A stretch of 64,000 nucleotides of DNA from Raphanus sativus (GCF_000801105.2 NC_079516.1:7440001-7504000), one strand, 5' to 3'; positions 23,477-37,114 are shown, counted from the first letter of the stretch. Translations and numbers: made by a program. Notes: generated from the letters alone by a model not told the origin.

Positions 23477-26400
23477 TTAGATGTGGACTTGAAGATTCTG
23501 AGAAGAATATCCTCTACAACTTGCCCAATACTCAGCAACGAGCTTGGAGAAGTAAGAATCAGTCTCCATCAGCTTCCAAGGCTCACTGTACTCCACAAGA
23601 TCACCTGCTCAAAAAAAAAAACCAAACCAAAAATCCCCATTGGTACTCATGAGCCTTGACATGAATTATAGAGAGGAATCATCATTATGAGGAAGAAGAT
23701 GTTTTTTACCAAATGAGAGAACCATGACCATGTCACTATCTATAACCGTTGGTACTCTGTGAGCAACTGTTATCACTGTGCACTCGGCAAACTCCTCTCT
23801 TATTGTTTTCTGAATGATTGCATCAGTAGCTGAATCAATGGAAGCTGTAGCTTCATCAAGCACCAATATTTTGTTTCTCTTCAACAGTACTCTTCCCAGA
23901 CAGAACAACTGTCTCTGTCCCACGCTCCAGTTCTCTCCTTCCTCACTCACTTCTCGTACAACAAAAAGACAAATATAAAGGTAAAAAACAAAAAAAAAAA
24001 CATGACTGCGTTTCCATTTACCTGAAGAATCAAGTTTATTAGGGAGATTGCTGATCGTTGTCTTGAGCTGACACTTCTCGAGAGCCTAAGGAAATGGTTT
24101 TCATCAGAAAAGGTTGCAAAGAGTTTAGCAATCTCATTCTTGTTTCTTGTTTTTTTTTTTTTACCTTCCAGATTTCATCGTCGGAGTAAACACCTAAAGG
24201 ATCAAGGTTAGTCCTTATGCAGCCACGGAAAAGAGTTGGTTCTTGAGGAATGATGCTGAGTTTCATCCTCAGGTCTTTCAGACCAATCTTACTTATGTCA
24301 ATGCCATCAATCAGTATGCAACCACTTGCTGGTTCTACCAAACGAAATAAAGCACTGATCAAAGTGCTTTTCCCACTCCCTGTTCTCCCCACAACTCCCA
24401 CCCTTGTCCCTTCTCTGAACGTGCAAGAGATTCCTTTGAGAACCAATGGAGCATTGGGGCGATACCTTATCTTCAAAAGAAAAATAAGCAAAGCAATGCA
24501 TTTAGCATAGTTTAAAACCATCATCTACTAACAAGGAATGTATTCTTCTTACCTTAAGCTCCTGCAAGTGAATTGTACCATTAGAAGGCCATGAAGAAGG
24601 TGGTCTTCTACCATCCACAACCGCAGGAGGTTCTTCTGGTATGTTCATATACTGCTTTATCCTCTCTACCGAAATGATGGAGTTCGATAAGGTACAATAC
24701 CATCTGGTTAGAAACACCTGAGTTTGTGTCAATGTTAATGCATATGAGAGTGAGAGCCCAACTAGACCTGCATCACAAAAAGCACAAGTTCATGAAAAAC
24801 CTTTTAATATGATGAATATCTTGAATATAAATATAAAAAAATACTTACAAAGATATTAAAGATGTGAATGAGTTATATATATGATGCATGTACCTGGAGC
24901 TATGTAGCCCTTGGGAATAAGGATAAGCAATAGTGCACAGGTGAATAAAGTCATATTCTGCAGAATCTCTATCCTCATAATGACCCATTCCATGGCTGCA
25001 TTAGACAGAAAGAATAGCGCCGCATCTGCATCCACTAGGTTTAGGTAGCTTCTAAAGAATCTATCTACCGTTCCAAAAGCTCTTATTGTCACCACTCCAA
25101 GTGAGGTTTCTGCAGCATAATTCATCACTGGTGCTTTAGTTGTTCCGTTGATCCTGATCAGCTCCCTTGCAGAGGCTAGATAGTAGTCCTTTTTTTCCAA
25201 AGAAGTTGCAGATGTTAGTAGACTTCTTTGCTGCATAATGCAAACTAAAAAAAAAGGAGAAGAATCAAAATAGGTACCTGAACAACTTTGGTGGCAGCCA
25301 AAGCAAGAAGAGCTATGATAATCACTTGCCATGTAACATATGTCATGATGATAAGAGCAGCAGTGAGCTCAATAGCAGGTACTACAACAAGTATGAACGC
25401 AGATGGAATGTCAAAGTCCAAGATGTTCATATCAGATGAAGCCTGCAAATTTACACATTCAGTCATATCATAATTGAGCTGTAGTGTTGTCCATATACAT
25501 GTAAAAGAAAAAGCGATCTTACTCGGGTGAGAATGCGTCCAACAGGAGTAGAATCAAAGAAAAGCATGGGGGCTTTGAAGACTGCATTTGTGAAACCAGA
25601 GAAGAAAGCTTTGGAAGCTTTTAGCCCAAGGTAGGCAGTGGTAACAGCTCTAGAGTATACAAAACCAGCACTAAGAGTGGAGATAATGCTGTAGACGCCA
25701 ATAACCATTGTAGTTGAGAGTTTAGGGATCCCAATAGCAAACGCAAGCCAGTACGTTGATGCAGCCTGGAAAACTACAAAACCAACCTGTCCTAATACGG
25801 TTGCTGATAGAAGAAACCATCCTTGGGAGACACGGAAGTAGTCCAAGAAAGGTTTCAACCCAACATAACCTGACTCTTTTTCTTCTTCTTGCGTAAGTTG
25901 GATCCCTCTTATATCCTCCATTGTTGTGGTTTCTTCTTTTACTTTATCGACGTCGATATCTCCCATCTCTCTGTTTATACCTACTTGCCTAAGATCTCCC
26001 ATGCTTTCATTATGAGCATTCACCAGCTGTTGGAATGCAGTCCCCATCTTTAAGAGTTCCTCATACTTACCTGACTGAGTGATACTTCCTTCTTCCATAA
26101 CCTGATCAAGAACATCAATCATTAATAAGTTAAGACATGCAGTCTTTTTTTCTATCAGCTACTACTCAAATTATTACCAGAATTTGATCAACTTCTGAGA
26201 GGAATTCCACTTGGTGAGTGACAAGAATGACAGTTTTCTCCTTCAGCGAGTCCTCAACACATTTCTACAGTCATAATAACTAAAACATATTAAGAAGCAT
26301 CCTTTAAGAAAGCTTCTTCAATCAAAAGTAATGTTATCACTTACATGAAAAAGAACTCCAGCTGTATGTGCATCCACAGCACTAAAAGGATCATCAAGCA

Positions 26401-28833
26401 GGTAAACATCAGCATCTGCATAGACAGCACGTGCCAACTGAATCCTTTGCTTTTGTCCTCCACTCAAGTTAAGTCCTCTCTGTCCTATCTCTGTGAGATC
26501 ACCATGTCTAAAGTCACTCAAGTCCTTATCCAACGCACATGCTTCAATAGCAGCATTGTAGCGTCTGGCTTCCATTGGCTTTCCATAGAGGATGTTGTCC
26601 CTTATGGTACCACTTTGGATCCAAGATGTCTGAGAAACATAAGCTATGGACCCACAGACCTTAACCTGTTTCAAATGCAGAACATAGAGAAATCATCTTT
26701 TAGCAAACATACTTAATACATAGTGAACAAACAGACTTACAGTTCCAGAAACTTTAGGTATCTCTCCGAGTAATGCATGCAACAGTGATGATTTTCCTGC
26801 ACCAACTGGTCCACAAACCGCAACTGTTTGCCCATACTTAATGTCCAAGTTTATGTATGTTAGAGTTGGGATCTTTATCATCTCTGGATCCCAGCTGAAG
26901 TTACCAGCTTGTATGTCAACTACTACATTTCCAGATTCCTCCAGACCACTTCTCTCAATCTCATCAATCTTCAGCTCATCACCGAGCAAGAAGTTGTTTA
27001 TCCTGTCGAAAGAGACATTGACTTGGATGATAGCAGAAATGGCTTCAGGTATAAGCCTAACAGGCTCTGACATAACTCTCAGTGTAGCTAAAACAGTGAA
27101 GATGGTGCTTGCATTCAGTGGAGCACTTTTCAGTAAACCACACGCCACAAATATAACAGCAGAAACTATTGTTGGAGACATCCAATACAGGAAAGTACCA
27201 AAGGCCTTTGTCATTTGTGCCTTAGCCAACCATCTGAACTCATCAGCACGGAAAGATTCTATCTGACTCTTGAACTCCTCTTCCCATGACTGCAGCTTAA
27301 TGACTTTCATGCTGTTCAGAGTCTCTGAGGTTGACCTCAGACGTTTATCCTGTGCCATCATGAACTGGGTCTGGCTGTTCTTCAGCATCTTTGCAAACGG
27401 TAGGTTAAGGAGACCACAGAGGAAGAGAAGAATCAAACCTGGAAAGGCTCCTGCTCCAACCACTCCAAAGAGTACAAGTGTGGACAGCAAAAGCTGCAGC
27501 GTAAGGCTCCATCCTGAGTGGAACCACCATAAGAACTCTCCCATACGGTATGCATCCACAGCAATGTAGTTCACAATCTCTCCAGATGAATGCTTTTTCC
27601 TCCCCAAGCTTGATAGCTTTAGCTGCTTCTTGTAGGCAGCAACCATCAGCCCTGATCTAATCCTCATCCCTGATCTTCTTGCCGCAAAGTACCAGTGTCT
27701 CATTGACAAGGAATCAATAAGTTTTAACAAAACTAGACAGGCTAAGTTAAAGAAACCAGTGCGGAGATCACGGTGGTCACTGTTTGCATAGTTCACAAAG
27801 ACGTATAGCATTAGTGGAAGAGATACAACAGCAATGGTTCTGAATAAGGCACAAACCGCTGTGAATATGTTTTCCTTGAAGTAAACTTTTGCAATGGCTC
27901 TAAACACCAAGTTTCTTTCCTTACTTGAGCTTCCCTCTGCAAGAAGTGTATCCCATGCTTGAGAGAATTTAATGTAAGCTAACTCAGCCTCATCCTCTGG
28001 GACTAGACTAGGGATATCTTCAGGGGACAATGGTTTCTTGGAACCAGCCAAGAGTAAAGGATTCATCCAAGAGAATGTCAGGACGCTGAAAAAACCAGCT
28101 GAGGCCAACCTTGCAGAGTGTTTTATAGGTTTGTCAGTTACAAGAGGATCAGAAAGACAATCTTGAGGAGCAGGAGAGGCTTTGAGAGATGTGTAGAAGC
28201 AAAGGAGAAGCATAAGGCTCATCGGCAATGTTATAATGTCTAATACTCTGATGCCTTTTCCCTGTGAAAGTATCTCAATCTTTTCTGCTGAATCCAACAA
28301 AGCAAAAGACACCCACCAAAGGGATGTAACGATGCTAATCCATTTTGAGCCGCTAAAAAACAGAGAAACCGCAAGTGAGACACAAATGGTGCCTTGAACA
28401 AAGTAAGCAACCCAAAAGACGTCATTAGAATCATCAGTAAGAAGTTTTAAACCAGCACCAAGGAAAGTGATACTAGTAACAAGACAGCATATAGCTGCAG
28501 CGACAAATGTCCAGCCTTTGTTCCGGCTCCTGACAGTAAACTGTTTGGAAACACAACTAGCTGCCGAAAGCAAGAAGAAGATACATAGGAACAGTAGATT
28601 TATGAGATATATGACGCTTCTTTGGAAGCAAGAAGAGGCTAGATTCTGTTCAGCGTCACACCATGGTAAGCTCCCTGCACCATAAACAATTATCATCACA
28701 ACAATAGTATCACTCTCACCACTCTCGACTCACACACAATCCAAGAATGCCAAGAACATGAAAACTAAGCATTGAAGAAAGCAATGGAGAGTGTTAAAAG
28801 AAAAGGGTTGATCGTACCAATGGAGAAGGCCAT
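23477..28833 (-). CDS. ABCC8: ABCC subfamily (MRP) transporter, ABCC8/MRP6-like
   Basis: Twelve exons on the minus strand: 28818-28833, 26741-28674, 26345-26665, 26178-26264, 25523-26101, 25278-25442, 24894-25188, 24553-24767, 24165-24470, 24022-24085, 23710-23949 and 23477-23604. They total 4350 nt, 1449 residues, normal for a full-length plant MRP. The 16-nt first exon (MAFSI) joins [17 protein letters not shown]. An N-terminal membrane region precedes TMD1 and NBD1 (Walker [10 protein letters not shown] about 627, signature LSGGQ about 717, Walker B VYLLDD). TMD2 and NBD2 follow (Walker [10 protein letters not shown] about 1232, degenerate signature WSVGQ about 1335, Walker B ILVLDEA). It ends SQNLQVHI. 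MRPs move glutathione conjugates and organic anions, often into the vacuole; the substrate is unknown here. ABCC8 is chosen by synteny. All borders are GT-AG and no lesion was found. Confidence 0.93.
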
Positions 28834-29803
28834 TGTAGAAGCAGCAGCAGAGCTGAATCAATTAGAAACAAAAAAAAACAGAGGAGCAAACGGTTTGCCT
28901 CTATCAAAGGTGAGGTAGATTCTCACGGACAAAGCTAAAAGACTTATGCAAGTCCACATTAAATGAAAGGATCGCACTAGCTGCTGTTTCCTTTTAGCTT
29001 TTGTCTTTTCTGAGTTAACTTTGTCCCTCTCTACCAACCACGTGATGCGTAGTTGCTTACGCAATCAGATTCATATGTTGATCACCACTTCACTCACTAA
29101 CCGTGAATGCATACGAGGATATCCTTTCATTCTTGAAAAGTTGTGGCATCGAATGGTGGCACAGAGACTGATTGTTATCTGATTGGCCTGAGTAGGTCAG
29201 TCGGAAAAAAAAACAATAGTTATACATTACAAAACAGCCATTAGCTTCAGTTACAAAATAAATAATTTTAAAGGTATAAAGCACACTTAACACTATTTTA
29301 AAATAAATTAAATTGTTGTCAAGACATCTCTATAAAATATGGAGTGGGGATGAAGATGATTCCATGGACAAAATAAGTTTTTGTGTATAAACAATTTCTT
29401 TTATAAAATTAGAGTTTAAGTTATAACTTTTTGATGTTACAAAATAAAAGTTATAACTTTTTGTGTCCAATGTACATATTTAACAAAAAAATAATGGACA
29501 CATGGTTTGGACATCTAAATTCCCTCGAAGAGTTTTGGAATAAGTCGAGTATCATAGACATAGTATCATTAACTTATGATCTTGAACTTAGTTGAAATTA
29601 GACCATTTCCAATCTTTCCAATCTATTTCTATCTTAGTGATCTCTATTATTAGAGAGAGAGAGAAAAAAAAGATGAAGATATTTTTTTTGACCGATGGCT
29701 TAGATAGAGTCGGAACATGATCACCGGATAAGAAAGAAGAAGACAATCTAGGTTGGTGAAATGGCGTTGTTGTGATATTTAGCTTTGAATGTGATTGTAA
29801 TGT
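28834..29803. other. ABCC8 upstream region
   Basis: Leader and promoter side of ABCC8, becoming AT-rich after about 29200. No gene is visible. The 13 bases GTGATTGTAATGT at 29791-29803 are the left target duplication of the SINE that follows. Confidence 0.5.
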
Positions 29804-29977
29804 GAACCAAGAGCTCTTGGCCTAGTGGTAATGGAACTCCAGCTGGAGTGTCCGCCCTGGGTTCGAGTCGCCTTGGCCACCTTCCCGCTTATAACCGTGT
29901 GTGCCCGGATGGAAGGTCTCGTGGGGATTAGTCTGGGCTTACCGCCTGGGAACCCCACGGTTATCAAAAAAAAAAAA
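29804..29977 (+). mobile_element. tRNA-derived SINE, 174 bp
   Basis: It has an A box (TGGCCTAGTGGTAAT, 29819-29833) and a B box (GGTTCGAGTC, 29860-29869) with tRNA-like spacing, then a tRNA-unrelated body and a 3' A-tail (29966-29977). Perfect 13-bp target duplications GTGATTGTAATGT flank it at 29791-29803 and 29978-29990. The exact duplication and intact boxes point to a recent insertion. Confidence 0.95.
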
Positions 29978-30118
29978 GTGATTGTAATGTTGGATTTGCA
30001 TTTTTGTCTTCCTATGCAATGACGAGAAGGACGTTGATGGGTCACAATCATAAATCCTAATGCAAATACATTTTCTATCATTTTCAGTGTTGGTCTACTG
30101 GTATGATAACAGGCCTTT

Positions 30119-31102
30119 TATTGCTAACTTCAATTTTTATTGAATACCGATGCGTGTACACAAGTTGGACTTCAAAGATAGTGGGTCTATTCGTCTTATG
30201 TTGACATAGTTGGGTCTTTCAGTATCAAACAAATGAACGTCTAAAGTTAAGAAAGAACTTTAAATTTTGTACGTACTTTAAATTCAATTAACAGGATTTT
30301 GTTATCAAAGGAAATGTCTTTTCAGTTGGTTGAGGAACATACTTAGTTGAAAGAGATATATATTCCGTCATAGAACAAAACATTTTTTGATACAAAACAT
30401 TTATAAGTGCGAAGAAGATTTTTAAGCTTTGGTGACAGTTTACAGAGTTTAAAAAGCAACTTGCAATTTTTAATGTAAAGAGATAAAACTTCAATAATCT
30501 ATATATATAAGAGTTTTTTGTTCACTCCTCGTGAGAACACATCACTAAATAGTAAATCTATCACTAGAACATGACATCTATCCAATTTTCCGCGAGTTTT
30601 GTTTAAGTTATTTGGTTTTTATTCATGTTCAAGATTGCACTAGGCGTGAGTAGGGCGGTCAGTGTACGTCTAGCGAGTTGTCAATGTTTGATAACAAAAT
30701 AGATTCATCATAGATCAGTCTAAAGTAGAAGATTAGCCCCTGATTACATATTTTACAGGTCATCTATGATGAATCTATTTGTTTCTTTCTTATTTCATTA
30801 TGTAAAAAACCAAATTACGAAAGAATATAAAAAGTTAGAGTCTTGCAATCAAGACATAGTCTGTTTATTTGAATCAGACCTGCGATGCCAAGTACGAGAC
30901 AGAGCTGCGTTACGACGCGAATGTCACGGGATGGTAAGTTATGCTCACATCAGTGATTTGTTGGGAATATCGGTGTACAAGAGTTATTTCCGTGGTTTCC
31001 GGTTAAAGGAATCAGAGTTGACGTGACTCTGGTCTTATATACTTCGACATCGGTGTTGTTTGATACACCGAGAGATTGCGTGTGGTGAAAAATGAGATAC
31101 TG

Positions 31103-31168
<66 letters not shown>

Positions 31169-32620
31169 AACATTTCCTAGATGAATTTTGAGTATTGGTC
31201 TCTCTCATATGAATTTCTTTGTAAGTAACTCGGATGTGTTTTACTATGAAGTTTATGAAAAGTGTGTCCATATAAAGATAACTCAATGCTATCAGAAGGG
31301 AATGGTAAAGTATATGACTTTACACTATTTATAGCAATACACTATTACAACTATATGCTTAGTCTAGACACTGCTCTCCTTTGTAATAAAATTAAATTAT
31401 AATTACAAACGAAAGAGATATTATTTGTAAATATCGAAAAATATATGTTCATTTGAGATTTACTTGCTAAGTTCTGTCTGTGCAAATGACTTACTACAAT
31501 GTTTTAGCTTTATGTGCTTTTAGAAAACTGTTTTGCAAGAAGGTACAAATTTTCATGTTGAAAATATGGTTCTCATGGTTACCGGTTGTGTTCAAATTAC
31601 CAAATGGTTGTTGCAAAGCTAATAATAAAAAGGACAAGAAGGTTGTAGAAGTTAAAGGCAGATATGATATCCTAAGAAGATTATCCAAGATTGAGAATAA
31701 AATGTAAGGGTGGGACATTCAAAACAAGAAAGAAACGAGCTAGAAACATTTAAGGTGGCTTTAATTGGTTGTCTATATTGTAATTTTTCTTAGAAAAATC
31801 CCTGGTTAAATATCATGCATTATCATGTGTAATACAAAGACAACTATATAGATTTTTAAGCACACAACATAATTTGTTATACTTTGTCAATAACTATTTT
31901 GCTCAACAGCCAATTCTGAAAAAATAACAGTATTTTCATATTACGATTAGGGTCATTATTCAAAACTGATTATATATATAGCAAAAAAAAAATGATGCGA
32001 GCAAATCAAAAATAGCTCTAACATGAGGTGGAACAAAATTGATTATATATGCATCAAAATAAGTTTTCTAATTCTCTTGAAAGTTATGAAATTAATGGTT
32101 TTAAATCCGAAATAAGTTTTAGGTTAGGTACAATTACCAATTATTTATATATAACCAAGATAAAATAATATTCAGATCATAACAAAGAGTCAATTTTTTT
32201 AATTCATTTTGCTTATCATGTTATAGTATTTGTAGTAACAAAAAAAATCACAAATTTTTAAAACCGAAAATTTAAATATTTATATATATATATATATGAA
32301 TTAAACTTATTTTTATAGCATATGTCAATATGCAATATAACAAAATATAACTGTAGAAATATAATTAAATTAAAAACTTAAGGAAAATTCCCGAACTTCG
32401 TCGGGATCCGTCCCTTATGTATAAACAAATGTGAACATCTGTGCATTTCTCTATGTCTTTTTTTTATTTCTCAATGTCTATGTATAAAAAGAGATTGTTG
32501 ACCAAAAAAATGTATTGAAAGAGATTATTCATACATAAACTATGTCTGTGAAGTCCAACTTGTGTACTATACGTACTATTTTCACGCATCGGTATTCAAT
32601 AAAAATTGAAGTTAGCAATC
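30119..32620. repeat. Region bounded by ~60-75 bp inverted repeats
   Basis: The left arm (about 30119-30175) reads ATTGCTAACTTCAATTTTTA then TTGAATACCGATGCGTG and ACAAGTTGGACTTC. Its reverse complement lies at about 32549-32619, with a 16-bp insertion or deletion difference. The 2.4 kb between has no transposase I can recognise. No target duplication matches, so it could be a foldback/MULE relic or an inverted duplication. Confidence 0.75.
31102..31167. repeat. ATT trinucleotide microsatellite
   Basis: About 21 uninterrupted ATT units; likely polymorphic. Confidence 0.97.
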
Positions 32621-32701
32621 CAAAAAGAAACTGTGAATCTATCAATTGTTTAATATTTGTAAAATAATAAATTATTATGGCCTCAATAATACTGTAGAGG
32701 A
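31168..32701. other. AT-rich non-genic sequence
   Basis: No supported gene. A hairpin CCCGAACTTCGTCGGG at 32390-32405 resembles a Helitron 3' stem, but a CTRR end was not found. Confidence 0.4.
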
Positions 32702-32710
32702 TTTTTAATA

Positions 32711-33109
32711 GGGAAATTTACTAAAATGATACATAGTAGTTGTTTTATTACTAGAATAACTCAATTTTTTTGAAAATTATTAAAATATTTTTTGGTCGAA
32801 ATTGCCTTTATCCATAGTTATAACAAAAAAAACATTACCAAAATATCCTGGAGAAGGGATCGTCGGAGATGGAGGTGACGAGACAAAAAGAAGAACGTTT
32901 TCTAGTCTGGATGGAGGGCCGTCAATAACAAGTGTTCGACATTTTTTTGGGTTAATATTAAGATGTGTTTTTTTTTAATTAGGGTTTAATTATTAGTAAT
33001 GGCAAAATAGTCAATTTGTATGTTCCAAAAGTTAGTCTAGTAATTTCAAAATTATATGAATTAATCTTGTCATTTTATGATTAATTAGAGTCATTTTAAG
33101 TAATTTCTC
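32711..33109. mobile_element. MULE-type MITE, 399 bp
   Basis: Terminal inverted repeats GGGAAATTTACTAAAATGA and, at the other end read in reverse complement, GAGAAATTACTTAAAATGA. Perfect 9-bp target duplications TTTTTAATA flank it (32702-32710 and 33110-33118), the length diagnostic of Mutator-like elements. It has no transposase; the middle is mildly GC-richer. Confidence 0.92.
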
Positions 33110-33118
33110 TTTTTAATA

Positions 33119-35315
33119 AGGTAAATAACTTTTGAGAAAATGTTGCTAACGCCATCGAAATAAAAGAAACCAATATAAGTTTGGGCAATCAAATCCACAT
33201 CAACAGATTGAGCCAGTAATATAGTCATGGTTTCCATTTTTAATGTACTCCAAAGTGTAATCAGTAATGCTCTCTTTTTCTTACTATTTTAAAAATAAAG
33301 AACTTTTTTGCACAGTGACAAAAAAAAAACTTTTTTGAACAAAACCACGACATCTGATGTTTTACATATCCAAGAATTTTTAACTTTACATTTCAATTTA
33401 AATCTTAAATGCTTTATTCCTAGGCTAACCAATTAGGCCGAGAATGATTTCATTCTTGATTAAGCTCAACGGTGTTATCGTGTGTGATGGCTAATGGCTA
33501 ATGGGAGAATCAGATTCTAACTTCTAATTTGATCTGCCTCACGTAGCTAGGTTTTGATGCTTAAATAGAGTAATCTTTTTTTCTTTTTGTTTACGAGAGG
33601 GAATTGGTGAATTTTACTTTCACGTCGTACGTCACAAAAAGTAAATCGACTCAAACTGTGTTATCAACATGAAACCGGTTATGTGCATCAGTGCATGCAT
33701 GCGCATATATATAGAACTATATATATGTTTCAAACAAACTCATATATACTTTTAAAGCCGACCCTAAGATTTATGGTTATTAATACCCCAGTGCAAATTT
33801 TAATAATTCTTTTATACGGTTGTGTTTATTAATTATTTAGAATTTATAGAACAATATTTAGTGTCATTTAGACCAAAAAAATATATTTATGTGTCATTGG
33901 ACTATGACCACGACTGGTGTGTTGTATGTGTATTTTATTAAGGCCAGTTCCAATGTAATACCAGAAAACAAAAATGGGTGTAATTTTATCTCTAATAAAC
34001 ATTAAAAATAATAATATCCCACCAATTTGGTGTAAAGTAAATAATTTAGTGTAATACTATTTATCATACCAAACATAAAATATAATATATATATATATAT
34101 ATTATGTTTCATTTAGTAATATAGTTTAAGTATTATTATTAATTAGTTCAAATTTGTAATTAAACATAATATATTGATTTATTTTTATATTATTTTATAT
34201 AATTATTTTTTCATAATTATTATTTTTAACTTTCAAATAAGAAATCATTAATTGATTATTATCATTTTCTTTATAGTGTAAAAATAAAATATCATCGAAC
34301 TTTTATATTTTTATTTTATTTTCATGCAAGAATAACTAAATGATCATTATAATTTACATTATATTGTAATATTTTTTTATTTTTAAATATTGATTCTTAT
34401 CTTCATTTAGTTTATACTTAATCAGTAATGAACATTTAATAATATTATATATTGTAAAATCAATAGTAAATAATTAAAACTTTATGTGATACTATTAAAT
34501 TCACAAAACATTAAAATAACATTTTTATTTTATAATATAGTTAAACTTGTATTAAAAACTAATGCAAATTTTATTAAAATAAATATATTATTTTGTTATG
34601 TGCTTTCCATAACTAATAGTTTGTTATTTTTAATATAATATTTATATAAATAAATACATAAAGGTATAATATTGTTAAATGGAAAAATATAAATGTAAAT
34701 TATAAAATTACAAAATTTAACAGACATAATATCTAAATATGATAAAACAACTATTTATTAATTACAAATAATAAAAATATAAAAGTTACTTTTAGTATAA
34801 TATTTGGTGTTATGATTAGAGATAGGACGCAAGCGGAGCGGTCGAACATGGTCCAAGTTGAAAAAAAAATAAGAATTTTTGAAAATAAATATATTAATTA
34901 TAATATAAAACTTTAAATTTTAAAACATAGTACTACATTTAGAGGTGATAATTTCAAAAAAAATATTAAATATATATAAATAAAGCTATAAATTTTCAAA
35001 ACAAATCCACTACATGTTAAATATATCATTAATATATTTTGAACATAGGCTATAAATAATTCGAGACGGTTCTTAGAGATAACAAAAAAGTACGAAACCA
35101 AAACATCAAATTTAGATAATTTCAACATCAATTTTCGTGTAGATGTCTTAAAATAAACAAAAGTGCATGTACCAAAAAGAAAATCATCATTGCCTGCGAG
35201 ATAATATAACTCATTCGAAGAAAAACTGATAAACCCATCAGAAAAGTGATGCTTTAAGTTAGACTATGTCACAACCAAACTATACTCCTGCAGTCCTTCT
35301 CCTCCGTTCTCTTTC
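33119..35315. other. AT-rich intergenic region upstream of the GLTP3 3' end
   Basis: Extremely AT-rich, especially 33980-35100, with many short repeats. No coding, LTR or SINE signal is supported. A GGCCAGTTCCAATGTAATACC phrase at 33940 resembles Tourist-type termini, but no matching second end was found. Confidence 0.45.
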
Positions 35316-37020
35316 TCACGTTGACTTTAGTTTGTGCACTTCGTACAGTTCCTACCGCAACCAAAAAAAAATCAGAAATATCAAAATTAATTAAATCACG
35401 AAAAAATTAATACACAAATATCACTGTTTTACTATTTTATAATAACTATTTCTCAATTGACAAAATTAACTTACCAAAATTGAATGGAGTTGGCTTAGAA
35501 GTGGAATGAGCAAAGAAATTAAACTTCTTATATCATCTTGAACCATCTGGTGACTCTCGTCTTTACCCGCAAGCACGTTAATGAATGTGTTATTGTTTGG
35601 TACCAGCTTAAGAGCCACCTTATAACGAAAGGCACAGACACATTCCAAGTAATTGTTTAGTTAATAAATAAAATCCGTGCTTGTGTTTTATAATTCTTTT
35701 TCTTCTCGATTTAAAATCATAACATTAACATAAAATAATACCTTGAAAGCAGCACAAGAGATCCATCCATGCCATGGTTTTATTGTCAAGTTATAACTTT
35801 CTTCTACGGCTTGTTCCATGTTTTGTGACATGTCTTTGACCAGCCGTTGCAATAGTGCCAATGTAAAATCCATCGCTCTACAATGTTTCGGGAGTACAAG
35901 ACGTTGTTGGTTTTGTATATTTATATGGTCCTAACCAAACCTGTTTGGATTATATTTTAAACGCGGCAAAAGAGATGAGTACCTGGTTAGCCAAAGAGCA
36001 GCTCTGCTACAGCTTGTAGGCTTCTTAGAGGATCCTTCATTGGCTTCTTTTCTCATTATCTCAACCAAATTTGAGTACACGATGGGATCAGATTCCCACA
36101 TCTCCTCTAATCTCTACACCAACTCAATAAACGTAATAGGTTTAAATAAGGTGATAAAATCTTTTGAAACAAAAGGTGATAAAATCAATAATAAATTAAT
36201 AATATTAAAGACGAGGATGGAGAAAAAACGAGGTCCACTTATTCGAGAGAAAGAGAGTCTGACGACAGTGACCCTGAAAGCAACGTAAAGGTGTAGATGG
36301 GTCCATATGCCGTCGAGTCCAAACATCATTTTTAATCATGCTAATTAATTATACGTTTAGTAGTTTATTTTTGAACTATCTATTGCATAAAATACTTTGT
36401 GTGTGTTTGAGAAAAACAAAGTAAAATGACAAAAAATAACTGATTACGCAAGTGATTACGAGCATTGAAAATGATGCGTATTATATGTATTTTGAATTGA
36501 TATTAGGAGTATTAAACAAAAAAGGACAAAATAGATTACTTTAATATTTTGATCAATGTCTTGTCGGAGAACAGCCATTGTCGGGCCAATCTTATCTGCA
36601 GCAATCAATCAACAAAGATTAAGGGCAGCCATTGGAGGAGCTAGTTATGCTTTCATCTAAGAAAACTACACAGTCAAGTGAGCAAGATTCCGAAGAACAT
36701 AATTCTTTAACGTATCGAGAATTAATATAATCCCCCCCCCCGGGCCCCCCCAAAAAAATATGGAAAAAAGAAACAAAAACTGCATAACATCTAGTAATAT
36801 ATATTCATGAATATATACCAAGAACTTGGATGATTAATCTGCAAAATGAGAGGAGAGGCTTTAATGGTAGATTGATGATGTTGGTGGTGGCTTCTGTTTC
36901 GGTGGTAACTATTGTGGTCTTGGCTATAGAAAGAACAGAGAGTTCTTCAACGGCAGATCCAATCATTGTTATCTTCTTTTCCTTCGTTGCCTCTTCCATC
37001 TCACATCTCTTTCGTTTCAT
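35316..37020 (-). CDS. GLTP3: Glycolipid transfer protein (GLTP domain), GLTP3-like
   Basis: Six exons on the minus strand: 36819-37020, 36540-36595, 35983-36113, 35742-35877, 35475-35618 and 35316-35351. They sum to 705 nt, 234 residues. GLTPs shuttle sphingolipids between membranes in the cytosol. Family landmarks in order are PLLSFCRLIIQVL, DKIGPTMAVLRQDIDQNIK (the D...N sugar-headgroup pair region), CSRAALWLTRAMDF, the conserved KPWHGWIS (headgroup-binding Trp/His) and AAFKVALKLVPNNNTFINVL. It ends LYEVHKLKST. An N-terminal extension of about 50 charged residues (MKRKRCEMEEATKEKK) precedes the domain. Intron 1 has a C/G homopolymer block at 36731-36751. TATTTATA (minus TATAAATA) at 37115-37122 is a suitable TATA box. 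Confidence 0.9.
36731..36758. other. C-run / GGG / C-run in GLTP3 intron 1
   Basis: About ten C, GGG, seven C, then seven A. Such a block is unusual in this AT-rich intron. It could be real or a sequencing or assembly artefact. Confidence 0.7.
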
Positions 37021-37114
37021 CTTTTGATAGTTTTTCTCTTGATTCTCGAGTATGTATGCGCGTGTGTTGTGTGTGTGTATATGCCTCTGTTAAACGAACA
37101 CCAGGGAATTAGGC

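Noticed and set aside
30497..32413. Helitron spanning the inverted-repeat region
   Set aside because: A 5' start-like motif and a 3' stem-like motif exist, but there is no CTRR terminus.
36040..36329. Plus and minus frames between GLTP3 exons
   Set aside because: They overlap GLTP3 exon 3 (35983-36113) and its intron and are shadows.
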